Assembly (NCBI RefSeq): GCF_014197015.1
Contig: NZ_JACIET010000001.1
Location: forward strand, 186,001 to 250,000
Source: Niveibacterium umoris
GTDB lineage: Bacteria; Pseudomonadota; Gammaproteobacteria; Burkholderiales; Rhodocyclaceae
Length of the DNA: 64,000 bases
Direction of reading: 5' to 3'
Notes under the pieces: model-generated
The model's input: the letters and a program-made list of their open reading frames with translations, nothing else
What the model was told of the DNA's origin: nothing
Database searches by the model: none
Position numbers and translations under genes: made by a program
Shown here: piece after piece, positions 53,266-62,345 of the stretch
Position numbering within the stretch: position 1 is the stretch's first letter
Layout: each line of letters opens with the position of its first letter

Positions 53266-54224
53266 TTTATTCGCGCGTAGTGGGTACCGGCAGCGTTTTG
53301 CCTGGGAATCCGGTTTCGAACGATGAACTGGTGGCTCGCGGAATCGAGACGTCGGATAGCTGGATCATCGAGCGCACCGGTATCCGCTTTCGCCATATTG
53401 CCGAATCGGGGCTCACCTCCAGCATGCTTGGCGCCGAGGCTGCCCGGCGCGCGCTGGATGCGGCGGGGCTTGCGGCATCCGATGTTGATCTCATCATCGT
53501 TGCCACGTCGACGCCGGACAAGGTGTTTCCGAGCACGGCTTGCTTGGTGCAGGCGGCGCTGGGTGTATCCGGGTTTCCTGCATTTGACGTGCAGGCGGTC
53601 TGCTCCGGATTTGTTTACGCACTGACGATTGCAGACAAATTCATTCGTTCTGGATCGCATCGCCGCGCCTTGGTGATCGGCGCCGAAGTTTTCTCGCGGA
53701 TCATTGATTGGGAGGACCGGCGGACCTGCGTCTTGTTTGGAGATGGCGCTGGTGCTGTGGTGCTGGAGGCTTCAGAGCAGCCAGGCATTCTCGCCACCGC
53801 CCTTCGCGCGGACGGGAGCCAGCACGAGATTCTCGAAGTGCCTGGCAACATCCGCAATGGTCATGTCGAGGGATCGCCCTTTGTGCACATGGATGGCGCG
53901 GCGGTATTCAAGCTCGCCGTCAGGGTGCTGGGCGATGTTGCGCAAGAGGTGCTGGATCAAGCGGGCCTCACCACCGAGCAACTCGACTGGCTGATTCCGC
54001 ATCAAGCCAATATCCGGATCCTCCAGGCGACGGCAAAGCGACTGCAGTTGCCGACCGAGAAAGTCGTCGTCACCGTAGATCGTCACGGGAATACCTCGGC
54101 CGCTTCAGTGCCGCTTGCGCTTGATACCGCTGTGCGTGATGGACGTGTCAAGGCCGGCCAAAACGTGATGCTGCAGGGTGTTGGCGGCGGATTCACTTGG
54201 GGCGCAGCGCTGCTGCGCATGTAA
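53262..54224 (+). CDS. fabH: 3-oxoacyl-ACP synthase III (KASIII)
   Basis: 320 residues from TTG 53262 (TTGA overlap with plsX), [16 protein letters not shown]. Catalytic Cys in [11 protein letters not shown], His in [11 protein letters not shown] and Asn in [14 protein letters not shown]. Starts fatty-acid synthesis by condensing acetyl-CoA with malonyl-ACP. The rare TTG start may limit its translation. Confidence 0.96.
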   Translation: MIYSRVVGTGSVLPGNPVSNDELVARGIETSDSWIIERTGIRFRHIAESGLTSSMLGAEAARRALDAAGLAASDVDLIIVATSTPDKVFPSTACLVQAALGVSGFPAFDVQAVCSGFVYALTIADKFIRSGSHRRALVIGAEVFSRIIDWEDRRTCVLFGDGAGAVVLEASEQPGILATALRADGSQHEILEVPGNIRNGHVEGSPFVHMDGAAVFKLAVRVLGDVAQEVLDQAGLTTEQLDWLIPHQANIRILQATAKRLQLPTEKVVVTVDRHGNTSAASVPLALDTAVRDGRVKAGQNVMLQGVGGGFTWGAALLRM

Positions 54225-54242
54225 GGACTGCACGGGGTCAGA

Positions 54243-55184
54243 ATGAATTTTGCATTTGTGTTTCCAGGGCAGGGATCTCAGTCCGTCGGCATGATGGCGC
54301 CGTATGGTCAGGCAGACGTTATCCGTGCCACATTCGACGAAGCTTCGGCTGCGCTTGGGGAAGACCTTTGGGCGATGGCCGCTGAAGGGCCGGTTGAGCG
54401 TCTCGCGCAGACGGTCAATACCCAGCCCCTCATGTTGACGGCGGGTGTCGCAGTCTGGCGCGCGTGGTGCGCTGCGGGTGGGCCCGCCCCTGCGGTTGTT
54501 GCAGGTCACAGTCTTGGTGAGTACTCAGCACTGGTTGCGTCGGGTGTACTCGATCTCAAGCAAGCGGTGCCTCTTGTGCGCTTGCGCGCTCAGGCAATGC
54601 AGGACGCAGTGCCTGCGGGCACCGGGGGCATGGCGGCCATTCTCGGTCTGGCGCCGGAACTCGTGGCGCAAGCGTGTGCGCAAGCAGCTGGCGATGAGCA
54701 AGTGGCCGCAGCCAATCTCAATGATCCCAATCAGATCGTGATCGCAGGTCACGCTGGTGCGGTGGCGCGCGCGTGTGACGCAGCCAAGGCGCTCGGTGCA
54801 AAGCGAGCCCTGCCTTTGCCCGTCAGCGCACCGTTTCATAGTGCGCTGATGCGTCCTGCGGCAGAGCGTCTCGCATCTGCGCTGGAGGTCATCGAATTTC
54901 GCACGCCTGCAATCCCGGTGGTCAATAATGTGGACGTCGCGATTGAGACCGATCCCGCGCGAATCAAAGACGCGCTCGTGCGTCAGGCTTACTCGCCGGT
55001 ACGCTGGATCGAAACGGTGCAGAAAATAGCGTCGCTTGGATCGAGTCATGTTGTCGAGTGCGGCCCCGGCAAGGTATTGATGGGCTTGGTAAAGCGCTGC
55101 GGCGCCGGACCCGACGCGCTGGGCATTTTTGATGCCGACAGCTTTGCAAAGGCTCTGGATCTGGTGAATGGGGTGGCTGTATGA
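54243..55184 (+). CDS. fabD: malonyl-CoA:ACP transacylase
   Basis: 313 residues. N-terminal FAFVFPGQGSQSVGMM, nucleophile in GHSLGEYSALVASG, and the His-containing SAPFHSALM. Transfers malonyl from CoA to ACP. The fabG ATG overlaps its stop (ATGA). Confidence 0.96.
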   Translation: MNFAFVFPGQGSQSVGMMAPYGQADVIRATFDEASAALGEDLWAMAAEGPVERLAQTVNTQPLMLTAGVAVWRAWCAAGGPAPAVVAGHSLGEYSALVASGVLDLKQAVPLVRLRAQAMQDAVPAGTGGMAAILGLAPELVAQACAQAAGDEQVAAANLNDPNQIVIAGHAGAVARACDAAKALGAKRALPLPVSAPFHSALMRPAAERLASALEVIEFRTPAIPVVNNVDVAIETDPARIKDALVRQAYSPVRWIETVQKIASLGSSHVVECGPGKVLMGLVKRCGAGPDALGIFDADSFAKALDLVNGVAV

Positions 55185-55927
55185 CGCTGCTTGAAGGTCA
55201 GGTTGCGCTCGTAACGGGCGCGAGTCGAGGCATTGGTCGGGCAAGCTTGCTGGAGTTAGGGCGCCAAGGTGCTGTCGTGGTTGGCACGGCGACTTCGGAT
55301 ACGGGCGCCGCTGCGATTTCCGCGGCCCTGGCCGAGGCGGGCGTGCGCGGTGCAGGAATGCGCCTCGATGTGACGAACGCTGAAGAGTGCGAAGCCACGA
55401 TCAGTGCCATCGAGAAGGAGTTCGGGGCGGTTTCGATTCTAGTAAACAATGCCGGCATTACTCGCGACAACATTGCGATGCGAATGAAGGACGACGAGTG
55501 GGATGCGGTGCTCGACACCAATCTCAAGGCGGTGTTCCGCATGTCAAAGTTGGTGATGCGTGCCATGATGAAGGCGCGCTATGGTCGGATCGTCAATGTG
55601 ACCTCAGTGGTTGGGTCGTCCGGCAATGCAGGTCAAGCCAACTATGCCGCTGCGAAGGCCGGCGTGGCGGGGATGACCCGCGCGCTTGCACGGGAATTGG
55701 GTAGCCGCAATATCACCGTCAATTGTGTTGCACCCGGGTTCATCGATACCGACATGACTAAGTCGCTCGGCGACGCGCAACGGGATGCCTTGCTCGGACA
55801 GATTGCGCTCGGCCGTTTGGGGCGACCGGAGGAAATTGCGGCGACAGTTGCCTTTCTGGCATCCCCGGCCGCCAGTTACCTTACCGGAGTTACGCTACAT
55901 GCCAACGGTGGCATGTATATGGCCTGA
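55181..55927 (+). CDS. fabG: 3-oxoacyl-ACP reductase
   Basis: 248 residues, SDR fold. Cofactor motif TGASRGIGRA, NNAG, and catalytic Ser/Tyr/Lys in SVVGSSGNAGQANYAAAKAG. C-terminal YLTGVTLHANGGMYM is typical. Reduces 3-oxoacyl-ACP with NADPH. It is read before acpP. Confidence 0.96.
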   Translation: MTLLEGQVALVTGASRGIGRASLLELGRQGAVVVGTATSDTGAAAISAALAEAGVRGAGMRLDVTNAEECEATISAIEKEFGAVSILVNNAGITRDNIAMRMKDDEWDAVLDTNLKAVFRMSKLVMRAMMKARYGRIVNVTSVVGSSGNAGQANYAAAKAGVAGMTRALARELGSRNITVNCVAPGFIDTDMTKSLGDAQRDALLGQIALGRLGRPEEIAATVAFLASPAASYLTGVTLHANGGMYMA

Positions 55928-55987
55928 ACATCAATTAGGTGTCTAGGCAGGATGGGCTTTTGCCCGTTTCTTGTGGTTACTTTTTGA

Positions 55988-55993
55988 TAAAAT
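55988..55993 (+). promoter_or_regulatory. possible -10 box of acpP
   Basis: TAAAAT at 55988-55993, 42 bases before the acpP ATG. No good -35 is seen at 16-18 bases. A short GGGC-TTTT-GCCC hairpin (about 55954-55965) after fabG may separate the genes. Both are weak. Confidence 0.35.
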
Positions 55994-56035
55994 GTGGCGG
56001 TTTTTACGCCCGTAAATAGAGAAGGAGTAGTGTCA

Positions 56036-56272
56036 ATGGAGAACATCGAACAACGCGTCAAGAAGATCGTTGCCGAGCAACTCGGCGTCAACGAAGCTGA
56101 CATCAAGAACGAGTCTTCCTTCGTGGATGATCTGGGCGCTGACTCGCTGGATACCGTTGAACTGGTCATGGCGCTCGAAGAGGAATTCGAGGTCGAGATT
56201 CCGGACGAAGAGGCCGAGAAGATCACCACGGTTCAGCAGGCAATCGACTACGTCGTTGCCAACAAGAAGTAA
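56036..56272 (+). CDS. acpP: acyl carrier protein
   Basis: 78 residues from ATG 56036 ([17 protein letters not shown]) with AAGGAG upstream. The phosphopantetheine Ser is in [20 protein letters not shown], a canonical site. Strongly acidic. It carries growing acyl chains; located between fabG and fabF as in most bacteria. Confidence 0.97.
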   Translation: MENIEQRVKKIVAEQLGVNEADIKNESSFVDDLGADSLDTVELVMALEEEFEVEIPDEEAEKITTVQQAIDYVVANKK

Positions 56273-56309
56273 TCAGATTTTCTAATTGAAACTGGATCCG
56301 GAGCGCACT

Positions 56310-57548
56310 TTGGGCGGTCGTAGAGTCGTCATCACCGGTCTCGGCATTATCAGCCCGGTCGGTAATTCCATCTCCGAAGCCTGGGACAACATCCTTAATG
56401 GGCGTTCCGGCATCACTCATGTCACGCGTTTTGATGCTTCGGTCTTGCCGGTGCAGATTGCCGGCGAAGTAAAGAACTTCGACGTAACGACGTACGTCTC
56501 TGGCAAGGAGGCGCGTCGCTACGACAAGTTTGTGCATTACGGTGTCGCAGCGGCAATCGATGCGCTCAAGGATGCGGGCATCGGCGAGCATCCTGAAAAT
56601 GCCGAACGTATCGGCGTTTGCATCGGTTCCGGCATCGGTGGTTTGCCGATGATCGAGGACACCTTGCGCGCAGCATTTGAGGGCGGTGCGCGCAAGATCT
56701 CGCCCTTCTTCGTGCCTGGGTCGATCATCAACATGATCTCAGGGCTGTTGTCGATCCAGTACGGTTTCAAGGGGCCCAATTTCGCCACAGTCAGCGCTTG
56801 TGCGACTGGCAATCATGCTATCGGCGAGGCGCAGCGTCTGATCGAGTACGGTGATGCTGATGTCATTGTTGCCGGTGGGGCTGAGGGCACCGTGTCCTTC
56901 CTTGGAATGGGTGGCTTCTGTGCGGCACGCGCGCTTTCGGGGAGAAACGACGATCCCGCCGGTGCCAGTCGTCCGTGGGATGAGGGCCGTGATGGGTTCG
57001 TGCTGGGCGAAGGCGCCGGTGTGCTCGTGCTCGAAGAGTACGAACATGCAAAAGCGCGTGGCGCAAAGATCTATGCAGAGCTTGCCGGCTACGGCATGAG
57101 TGCAGACGCCAACCACGTTACGGCACCGTGCGAGGATGGCGAGGGCGCATCGCGCAGCATGCGCAACGCGCTCCGCAACGCGAAGACCGACGTTGCCGAG
57201 ATCGACTACATCAATGCGCATGGCACTTCGACGCCGCTCGGTGATCTGGCCGAAACGGTGGCGGTGAAGCGTTGTTTTGGTGATCACGCGTACAAGCTCG
57301 CAGTGAGTTCGACCAAGTCGATGACTGGGCACCTGCTAGGCGCCGCTGGCGGCATCGAGGCGGTGTTCACGACCCTTGCAATTCGCGATCAGATCGCGCC
57401 GCCGACGATCAATCTCGATTCGCCCAGCGAGGGGTGTGACTTGGATTACGTGCCAAAGGTGGCCCGCAAGATGAAGATCGATGTTGCTATGTCGAATTCA
57501 TTCGGTTTTGGCGGCACCAACTCGACACTGGTGTTCCGCAAAGTCTGA
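56310..57548 (+). CDS. fabF: 3-oxoacyl-ACP synthase II (KASII)
   Basis: 412 residues from TTG 56310, chosen because GGAG is six bases upstream and the protein then starts near RRVVITGLGIISPVGN, the family N-terminus. A TTG at 56286 lacks a ribosome site. Catalytic Cys in VSACATGNHAI and His residues in INAHGTSTPLGD and SMTGHLLGAAG. Elongates acyl-ACP. Confidence 0.95.
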   Translation: MGGRRVVITGLGIISPVGNSISEAWDNILNGRSGITHVTRFDASVLPVQIAGEVKNFDVTTYVSGKEARRYDKFVHYGVAAAIDALKDAGIGEHPENAERIGVCIGSGIGGLPMIEDTLRAAFEGGARKISPFFVPGSIINMISGLLSIQYGFKGPNFATVSACATGNHAIGEAQRLIEYGDADVIVAGGAEGTVSFLGMGGFCAARALSGRNDDPAGASRPWDEGRDGFVLGEGAGVLVLEEYEHAKARGAKIYAELAGYGMSADANHVTAPCEDGEGASRSMRNALRNAKTDVAEIDYINAHGTSTPLGDLAETVAVKRCFGDHAYKLAVSSTKSMTGHLLGAAGGIEAVFTTLAIRDQIAPPTINLDSPSEGCDLDYVPKVARKMKIDVAMSNSFGFGGTNSTLVFRKV

Positions 57549-57568
57549 AGACCGGGCTGGGAATCACG

Positions 57569-58033
57569 ATGAGGCTTGCCGGCGAAATTCGTCCGCAAGC
57601 CTCAGTCTTTTTCTGGGGCTTGCTTGTCGGGCTTCATGCGTGCGCCTTGCTGCTTTTGAACTTCCCAGGCGTTTCGGGCGTGGCACTCGGGCCTGGGTTG
57701 GTCGCGGTTTGCGCGTCTGCAATGCTCGCATACCGTGCTTGGTCCGCGGCTCGTGGGCTTGTCATCACACTCACCGATGAAGGCCAGATCCACGTCCGCG
57801 GTCCGGGCTGCGAACCGCAGGCGATAGCGCTCAATCGCGAATCGAAGGACTACGGTTTCTTTGTCGTGCTGTGTTGGCGGCGTCCCGCGTCCGGAGGAAT
57901 GCTGCGGCTGTGCTTGACGAAAGCGGCGCTGACTGATGCCGAATGGCGCTTGCTGCGTAGCTGGTTACGTTGGCGCGCGTTTAACGCTGATTCGTCCAGC
58001 GCTCCATATCCTTCGGCCAGCGAGCATTTCTGA
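57569..58033 (+). CDS. YgfX-like membrane protein
   Basis: 154 residues. Two N-terminal hydrophobic helices ([34 protein letters not shown]) are followed by a soluble tail, the layout of YgfX/CptA-type proteins that lie next to nadB in many betaproteobacteria. Sequence identity to CptA is not evident by eye, so family assignment is mainly by context. Its 3' end overlaps the convergent nadB by 53 bases. Confidence 0.7.
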   Translation: MRLAGEIRPQASVFFWGLLVGLHACALLLLNFPGVSGVALGPGLVAVCASAMLAYRAWSAARGLVITLTDEGQIHVRGPGCEPQAIALNRESKDYGFFVVLCWRRPASGGMLRLCLTKAALTDAEWRLLRSWLRWRAFNADSSSAPYPSASEHF

Positions 58034-59594
58034 GTATCGTCGGCTTCCCCTTGGGGAGCATATCGGGATAGTCGCGGCTGTAATGCAGCCCTCGGCTTTC
58101 TTTGCGCAGTAGTGCACCGCGCACGATCAGTTCAGCGCTGACAACTAGATTCCGCAGTTCAATCAGGTCGTTGCTGACGCGGAAGTTGGCATAGAACTCG
58201 TCAATTTCCCTGTGCAGCAGCGCGATGCGGTGCTGTGCGCGTTGAAGGCGTTTGGTAGTGCGGACGATGCCGACGTAATCCCACATGAAGCGGCGGAGTT
58301 CGTCCCAGTTGTGCGCGATCACCACTGATTCATCTGCGTCGGTCACCTTGCTCTCGTCCCATTCCGGAAGGTCGTCAGCGATCGTGCGCGGATGATCAAT
58401 GATGTCCTGTGCCGCGGCTTCTCCAAAGACCACGCATTCGAGCAAAGAGTTGCTCGCGAGGCGGTTCGCACCATGCAATCCGGAACACGCGGTTTCTCCG
58501 ACTGCGTATAGACCGGGGAGGTCGGTCCGTGCGCGTAGGTCGGTGAGGACGCCGCCGCAGGTGTAGTGCGCAGCGGGAACGACCGGAATCGGTTCGCGCG
58601 TGATGTCTATGCCCAACTCCACACAGCGGGCGTAGATGTTGGGGAAATGTCCCTTGATGAAGTCTGCCGGCCGGTGACTGATGTCCAGGTAGACGCAATC
58701 GAGGCCGTGGCGCTTCATCTCGTAGTCGATTGCGCGGGCAACGATGTCGCGCGGCGCAAGTTCGCCGCGCGGGTCGTGATGCGGCATGAATCGGGTGCCA
58801 TCAGCCAAACGGAGCAACCCGCCTTCCCCCCGAACGGCCTCGGAAATCAGAAACGATTTCGCCTGCGGGTGGTACAAACAAGTCGGATGAAACTGGATGA
58901 ACTCCATGTTCGCGACCCGACAGCCCGCACGCCACGCCATCGCGATGCCATCGCCGGTCGCTGTGTCAGGGTTGGTGGTGTAGAGGTACACCTTGCCGGC
59001 GCCTCCAGTCGCAAGCACGGTATTGCGGGCCGCAAAGGTACTCACCCGATCAGCAGCGATGTCCAGAATGTAGGCGCCAAGGCAGCCAGCGTTGCCGCGC
59101 CCGATGCGGTGTCCGACGATCAGATCAACCGCAATGTGATGTTCGAAGACCCGAATGTTCGGATGAGCGCGCACTTTCTGGGTCAGCGTCTCCTGCACCG
59201 CAGCGCCGGTCGCGTCGGCGACGTGCACGATCCGGCGATGGCTGTGTCCGCCTTCGCGCGTCAGGTGCATGTGCAGCGGACCTTCTTCTGCGGGTGTGAA
59301 GGGGACGCCTTGAGAGGCGAGCCACTGGATAGCTTCACGACCGTGCTCGACAACGAAGCGCGTGGCATCGTCATCGCAGATGCCGGCGCCGGCGATATGC
59401 GTGTCCTTGACGTGCGCCTCGATCGAATCCATCGGATCGACCACCGCAGCAATACCGCCTTGTGCCCATGAACTGGCGCTGTCTTCGAGTTGGCACTTGG
59501 TGACGAGGGCGACCGAATGGTGATCTGCGAGCCGCAGAGCAAGCGATTGGCCAGCAAGACCGCTGCCAAGGATCAGGACGTCGAACTGAAGCAC
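57981..59594 (-). CDS. nadB: L-aspartate oxidase
   Basis: 537 residues from GTG 59594, which gives the usual length and start ([20 protein letters not shown]); an ATG at 59717 would add about 41 residues. FAD motif GSGLAGQ, active-site region [22 protein letters not shown], and [18 protein letters not shown]. It oxidises aspartate to iminoaspartate for NAD synthesis. A TATATT (complement of 59641-59646) 47 bases upstream favours the GTG start. Convergent with ygfX-like gene and divergent from rpoE. Confidence 0.92.
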   Translation of the reverse strand: MLQFDVLILGSGLAGQSLALRLADHHSVALVTKCQLEDSASSWAQGGIAAVVDPMDSIEAHVKDTHIAGAGICDDDATRFVVEHGREAIQWLASQGVPFTPAEEGPLHMHLTREGGHSHRRIVHVADATGAAVQETLTQKVRAHPNIRVFEHHIAVDLIVGHRIGRGNAGCLGAYILDIAADRVSTFAARNTVLATGGAGKVYLYTTNPDTATGDGIAMAWRAGCRVANMEFIQFHPTCLYHPQAKSFLISEAVRGEGGLLRLADGTRFMPHHDPRGELAPRDIVARAIDYEMKRHGLDCVYLDISHRPADFIKGHFPNIYARCVELGIDITREPIPVVPAAHYTCGGVLTDLRARTDLPGLYAVGETACSGLHGANRLASNSLLECVVFGEAAAQDIIDHPRTIADDLPEWDESKVTDADESVVIAHNWDELRRFMWDYVGIVRTTKRLQRAQHRIALLHREIDEFYANFRVSNDLIELRNLVVSAELIVRGALLRKESRGLHYSRDYPDMLPKGKPTILRNARWPKDMERWTNQR

Positions 59595-59704
59595 GGGAAT
59601 GACGGCGCGGGGCGCGCTACCGTGAGAAAGGGGATGCGCAAATATAGCACGTGGCCGTCGCAGGGCATCCCGTGCGGACGCGACAAATGACCCTGCTGTT
59701 GACT

Positions 59705-59731
59705 GAACTATTTCCATTCTGCCGGGTCTTT
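59705..59731 (+). promoter_or_regulatory. possible sigma-E autoregulatory promoter of rpoE
   Basis: GAACTA (59705-59710), 16 bases, then TCTTT (59727-59731), near the ECF consensus GAACTT-N16-TCTGA. A sigma-70-like TATACT lies at 59765-59770 without a good -35. Weakly supported. Confidence 0.4.
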
Positions 59732-59820
59732 GCAAGCGTAAGCGGCCGCCTTCAGGGGCTGGGGTATACTGGTTTTTGCGCCACTCAGAGCGCGAACCAC
59801 TGTTCTCACTACCCATTCCC

Positions 59821-60420
59821 ATGAGCGACCGTCAGTTGGATTTGCAGTTGGTTGAGCGTGCGCAGCGCGGAGACAAGCAGGCCTTTGGTCTCTTGGTTTC
59901 CAAGTATCAGCGCAAGCTCGCGCGACTGCTTTCGCGGATGATTCGAGATCCGGCAGAAGTCGAGGATGTGACGCAGGAAGCCTTCATCAAGGCATACCGT
60001 GCCCTGCCTGCTTTTCGCGGCGACAGTGCGTTCTATACCTGGCTGTACCGGATCGGGATCAACACTGCAAAGAATTACCTGGTGTCGCAGGGTCGTCGCG
60101 CCCCGACATCGACGGATATTGATTCGGAAGAGGCGGAAGGGTACGAAGAAGGCGACTTGCTGCGCGACAACGACACGCCCGAAAGGCTGTTGTTGACCAA
60201 GCAGATCGGTGAAACCGTTAACGTGGCGATCGAGGCATTGCCGGAAGAGTTGCGAACAGCAATCGTCTTGCGGGAAATAGAAGGATTGAGTTACGACGAG
60301 ATCGCCACCGTTATGGGGTGTCCGATCGGAACAGTGAGATCACGGATTTTTCGGGCGCGCGAAGCTATAGCGGAGCGCTTGCGGCCGCTGCTCGATACGA
60401 ATCCGGAAAAACGATGGTGA
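59821..60420 (+). CDS. rpoE: RNA polymerase sigma factor RpoE (AlgU/ECF)
   Basis: 199 residues from ATG 59821. Region 2 ([56 protein letters not shown]) and region 4 ([39 protein letters not shown]) are typical of RpoE. It directs the envelope-stress response. The anti-sigma genes follow. Confidence 0.97.
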   Translation: MSDRQLDLQLVERAQRGDKQAFGLLVSKYQRKLARLLSRMIRDPAEVEDVTQEAFIKAYRALPAFRGDSAFYTWLYRIGINTAKNYLVSQGRRAPTSTDIDSEEAEGYEEGDLLRDNDTPERLLLTKQIGETVNVAIEALPEELRTAIVLREIEGLSYDEIATVMGCPIGTVRSRIFRAREAIAERLRPLLDTNPEKRW

Positions 60421-60427
60421 GCGAGAC

Positions 60428-60937
60428 ATGAAAGAGCAGTTGTCGGCATTGATCGATGGTGAATTGGATGCGGACCAGGTATCGCGTTCTTGCGATGCCA
60501 TCAAGGTCAATCGCGATTTGCGCAAGTGCTGGAACGAATATGCCCTGATCGGCGACGTGATGAGGGGCGAGCTGGCGCTCCGCAGTGATTTCACCGACGA
60601 TGTACTGCGAAGACTGGAGCAGGAGCCGACGGTGTTGGCGCCCAGTGTCCGCGCGACCACGGCACGATCAAAAAGCGCATGGGACCGTTACTTGCCCATC
60701 GCCGCCACCATCGCCGGTGTGGCCGTCGTGGGCTGGATGGGCGTGCGCACGGGCCTGCCGGCAACGGCGCCAGCATCTGCCCATCCGACACTTGTGCGGC
60801 AACAGGCGCCCGCGCAGGATACCGAGCGCGCATACCTGTTGGCGCATCACGGCTACGCGGGGGCGCAGGCGGTGCCCGGTGTGGGCTACTACATGCGAAC
60901 GGCTGCCGATGTGCAGAACGGAGAGATGGCACGATGA
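60428..60937 (+). CDS. rseA: anti-sigma-E factor RseA (MucA-like)
   Basis: 169 residues. N-terminal QLSALIDGELDADQ with the zinc-less anti-sigma fold, a central helix KCWNEYALIGDVMRGE, one membrane helix (IAATIAGVAVVGWMGVRTGL) and a periplasmic tail. It holds RpoE at the membrane until proteolysis. The stop overlaps the rseB ATG (ATGA). Confidence 0.93.
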   Translation: MKEQLSALIDGELDADQVSRSCDAIKVNRDLRKCWNEYALIGDVMRGELALRSDFTDDVLRRLEQEPTVLAPSVRATTARSKSAWDRYLPIAATIAGVAVVGWMGVRTGLPATAPASAHPTLVRQQAPAQDTERAYLLAHHGYAGAQAVPGVGYYMRTAADVQNGEMAR

Positions 60938-61902
60938 GGCGCGCGCTGGTCGCGTGCTGTTGCGCCATTGCCGTCATGAGTCCCGCGTCCGCGGCAGATC
61001 GCCCGGACGCTATTGCATGGCTGGGTAAAGTCAGCAGCGCCGCTGCGTCGCTGACTTTTTCTGGGACCTTTGTCTACCAGGCCGGGAAATCGTCCGAAAC
61101 GTCGCGCATTGCCCACATCACTGATGCGACGGGCGACTACGAGCGACTCGAAACGCTCGACGGGCCCCCACGGGAAATCGTGCGCAGTAATGGCGAGGTC
61201 CGTTTCTACCTGCCACAAGAGAAGATCGTCATCTCTGACCATGCCATGCCGCGTCGATTCCCGGCGTGGTCACATTTTTCGCCGGATCAATTGGCCGGAA
61301 ACTATGGCGTACGCATGGGGTCGCTCGACCGCGTAGCTGGCTTGCCTGCGCAGCAGGTGCTGCTCGATGCGCGTGATGGCTTGCGATATAGCCACGTATT
61401 CTGGATCGAGCCGGCCAGCGGTCTGCTGCTGAAGTCTCGCATGCTCGACGCGAATGGTGGGTCGGTCGAACAGTTTGCCTTTTCTGAAGTCACGATTGGT
61501 GGTTTGGTCGAGCGTGACAAGGTGCGTTCATCCTATGCAGTTCTCGCAAAGGACTGGCGCGAGATCAATGCGCGCGGCGAGGTCGTCAAGCCGGAAGAGA
61601 ACTGGGTGACCTGCGGTGCGCATGTCCCGGGCTTCAAGCAGATCAGTGCTGTCCGGCGCAGGATCAAGGCCGGCGGCGCCGAGGCTTTGCATCTTGTTTT
61701 CTCCGATGGCTTGGCGACCATTTCGGTATTCGTAGAGCCTACATCGGGCAGTTCCACAGCGACCCTTGGAGAGAGCAGCACAGGCCCAACTCGCATATTC
61801 AAGCGTGCGCTGACGGGGCAGTATCTGGTGACTGCGCTGGGAGAAGTGCCGCCGGAAACTGTACGCAGACTGGCCGAAGCCATTGAGATCAAGCGCAAAT
61901 GA
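60934..61902 (+). CDS. rseB: RseB/MucB sigma-E regulator
   Basis: 322 residues. Sec signal ending near SPASA/AD, then the MucB/RseB domain: TFSGTFVYQAGKSSETSRI, LETLDGPPREIVRSN, YGVRMGSLDRVAGLPAQQ. It protects RseA from cleavage in the periplasm. Start and end overlap neighbours by ATGA. Confidence 0.94.
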   Translation: MRRALVACCCAIAVMSPASAADRPDAIAWLGKVSSAAASLTFSGTFVYQAGKSSETSRIAHITDATGDYERLETLDGPPREIVRSNGEVRFYLPQEKIVISDHAMPRRFPAWSHFSPDQLAGNYGVRMGSLDRVAGLPAQQVLLDARDGLRYSHVFWIEPASGLLLKSRMLDANGGSVEQFAFSEVTIGGLVERDKVRSSYAVLAKDWREINARGEVVKPEENWVTCGAHVPGFKQISAVRRRIKAGGAEALHLVFSDGLATISVFVEPTSGSSTATLGESSTGPTRIFKRALTGQYLVTALGEVPPETVRRLAEAIEIKRK

Positions 61903-62345
61903 CGACTCGCAAGGCAATTGTTCTTCGCGTAGAAGGCGGAGCCGCGATCGTCAAGGTCGGCGCCGAAGGGGGCTGTGGCCGTTGCAATGAAACCGGGGGA
62001 TGTGGCTCGGATGTCCTGGGCAAGATCTTCGGCGGGCGTTGCACGACGTATGCGGTGGAATCGGACGCTGCGCTGCAGGCTGGCGACGAGGTGGAGGTCG
62101 TCGTAAATCCGCGTGCGCCGCTCCTGGCTGCGGGCGTCGCCTATGGCTTGCCGCTTGCCGGGATGTTGCTGGGGGCGGTAATCGGATCCATCGCCGCCAA
62201 CGATGCAGGCGCAGTGGCTGGCGCGCTGACCGGCTGCGTTGCGGGCGCCCTGCTAGCAAAGATGCTGGCGAAAAGGTGGGTGGCGCAGTTCAACGTTCAG
62301 GTCGTCGCGTCGAGTCCGGAAGCACTATCGGGAAGGGCGACATGA
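61899..62345 (+). CDS. rseC: SoxR-reducing system protein RseC
   Basis: 148 residues. N-terminal Cys-rich CGRCNETGGCGSD, then two membrane helices (LLAAGVAYGLPLAGMLLGAVIG; GALTGCVAGALLAKM). RseC/MucC family. In E. coli it affects SoxR reduction and sigma-E. Fourth gene of the operon, coupled to mucD by ATGA. Confidence 0.93.
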   Translation: MTTRKAIVLRVEGGAAIVKVGAEGGCGRCNETGGCGSDVLGKIFGGRCTTYAVESDAALQAGDEVEVVVNPRAPLLAAGVAYGLPLAGMLLGAVIGSIAANDAGAVAGALTGCVAGALLAKMLAKRWVAQFNVQVVASSPEALSGRAT

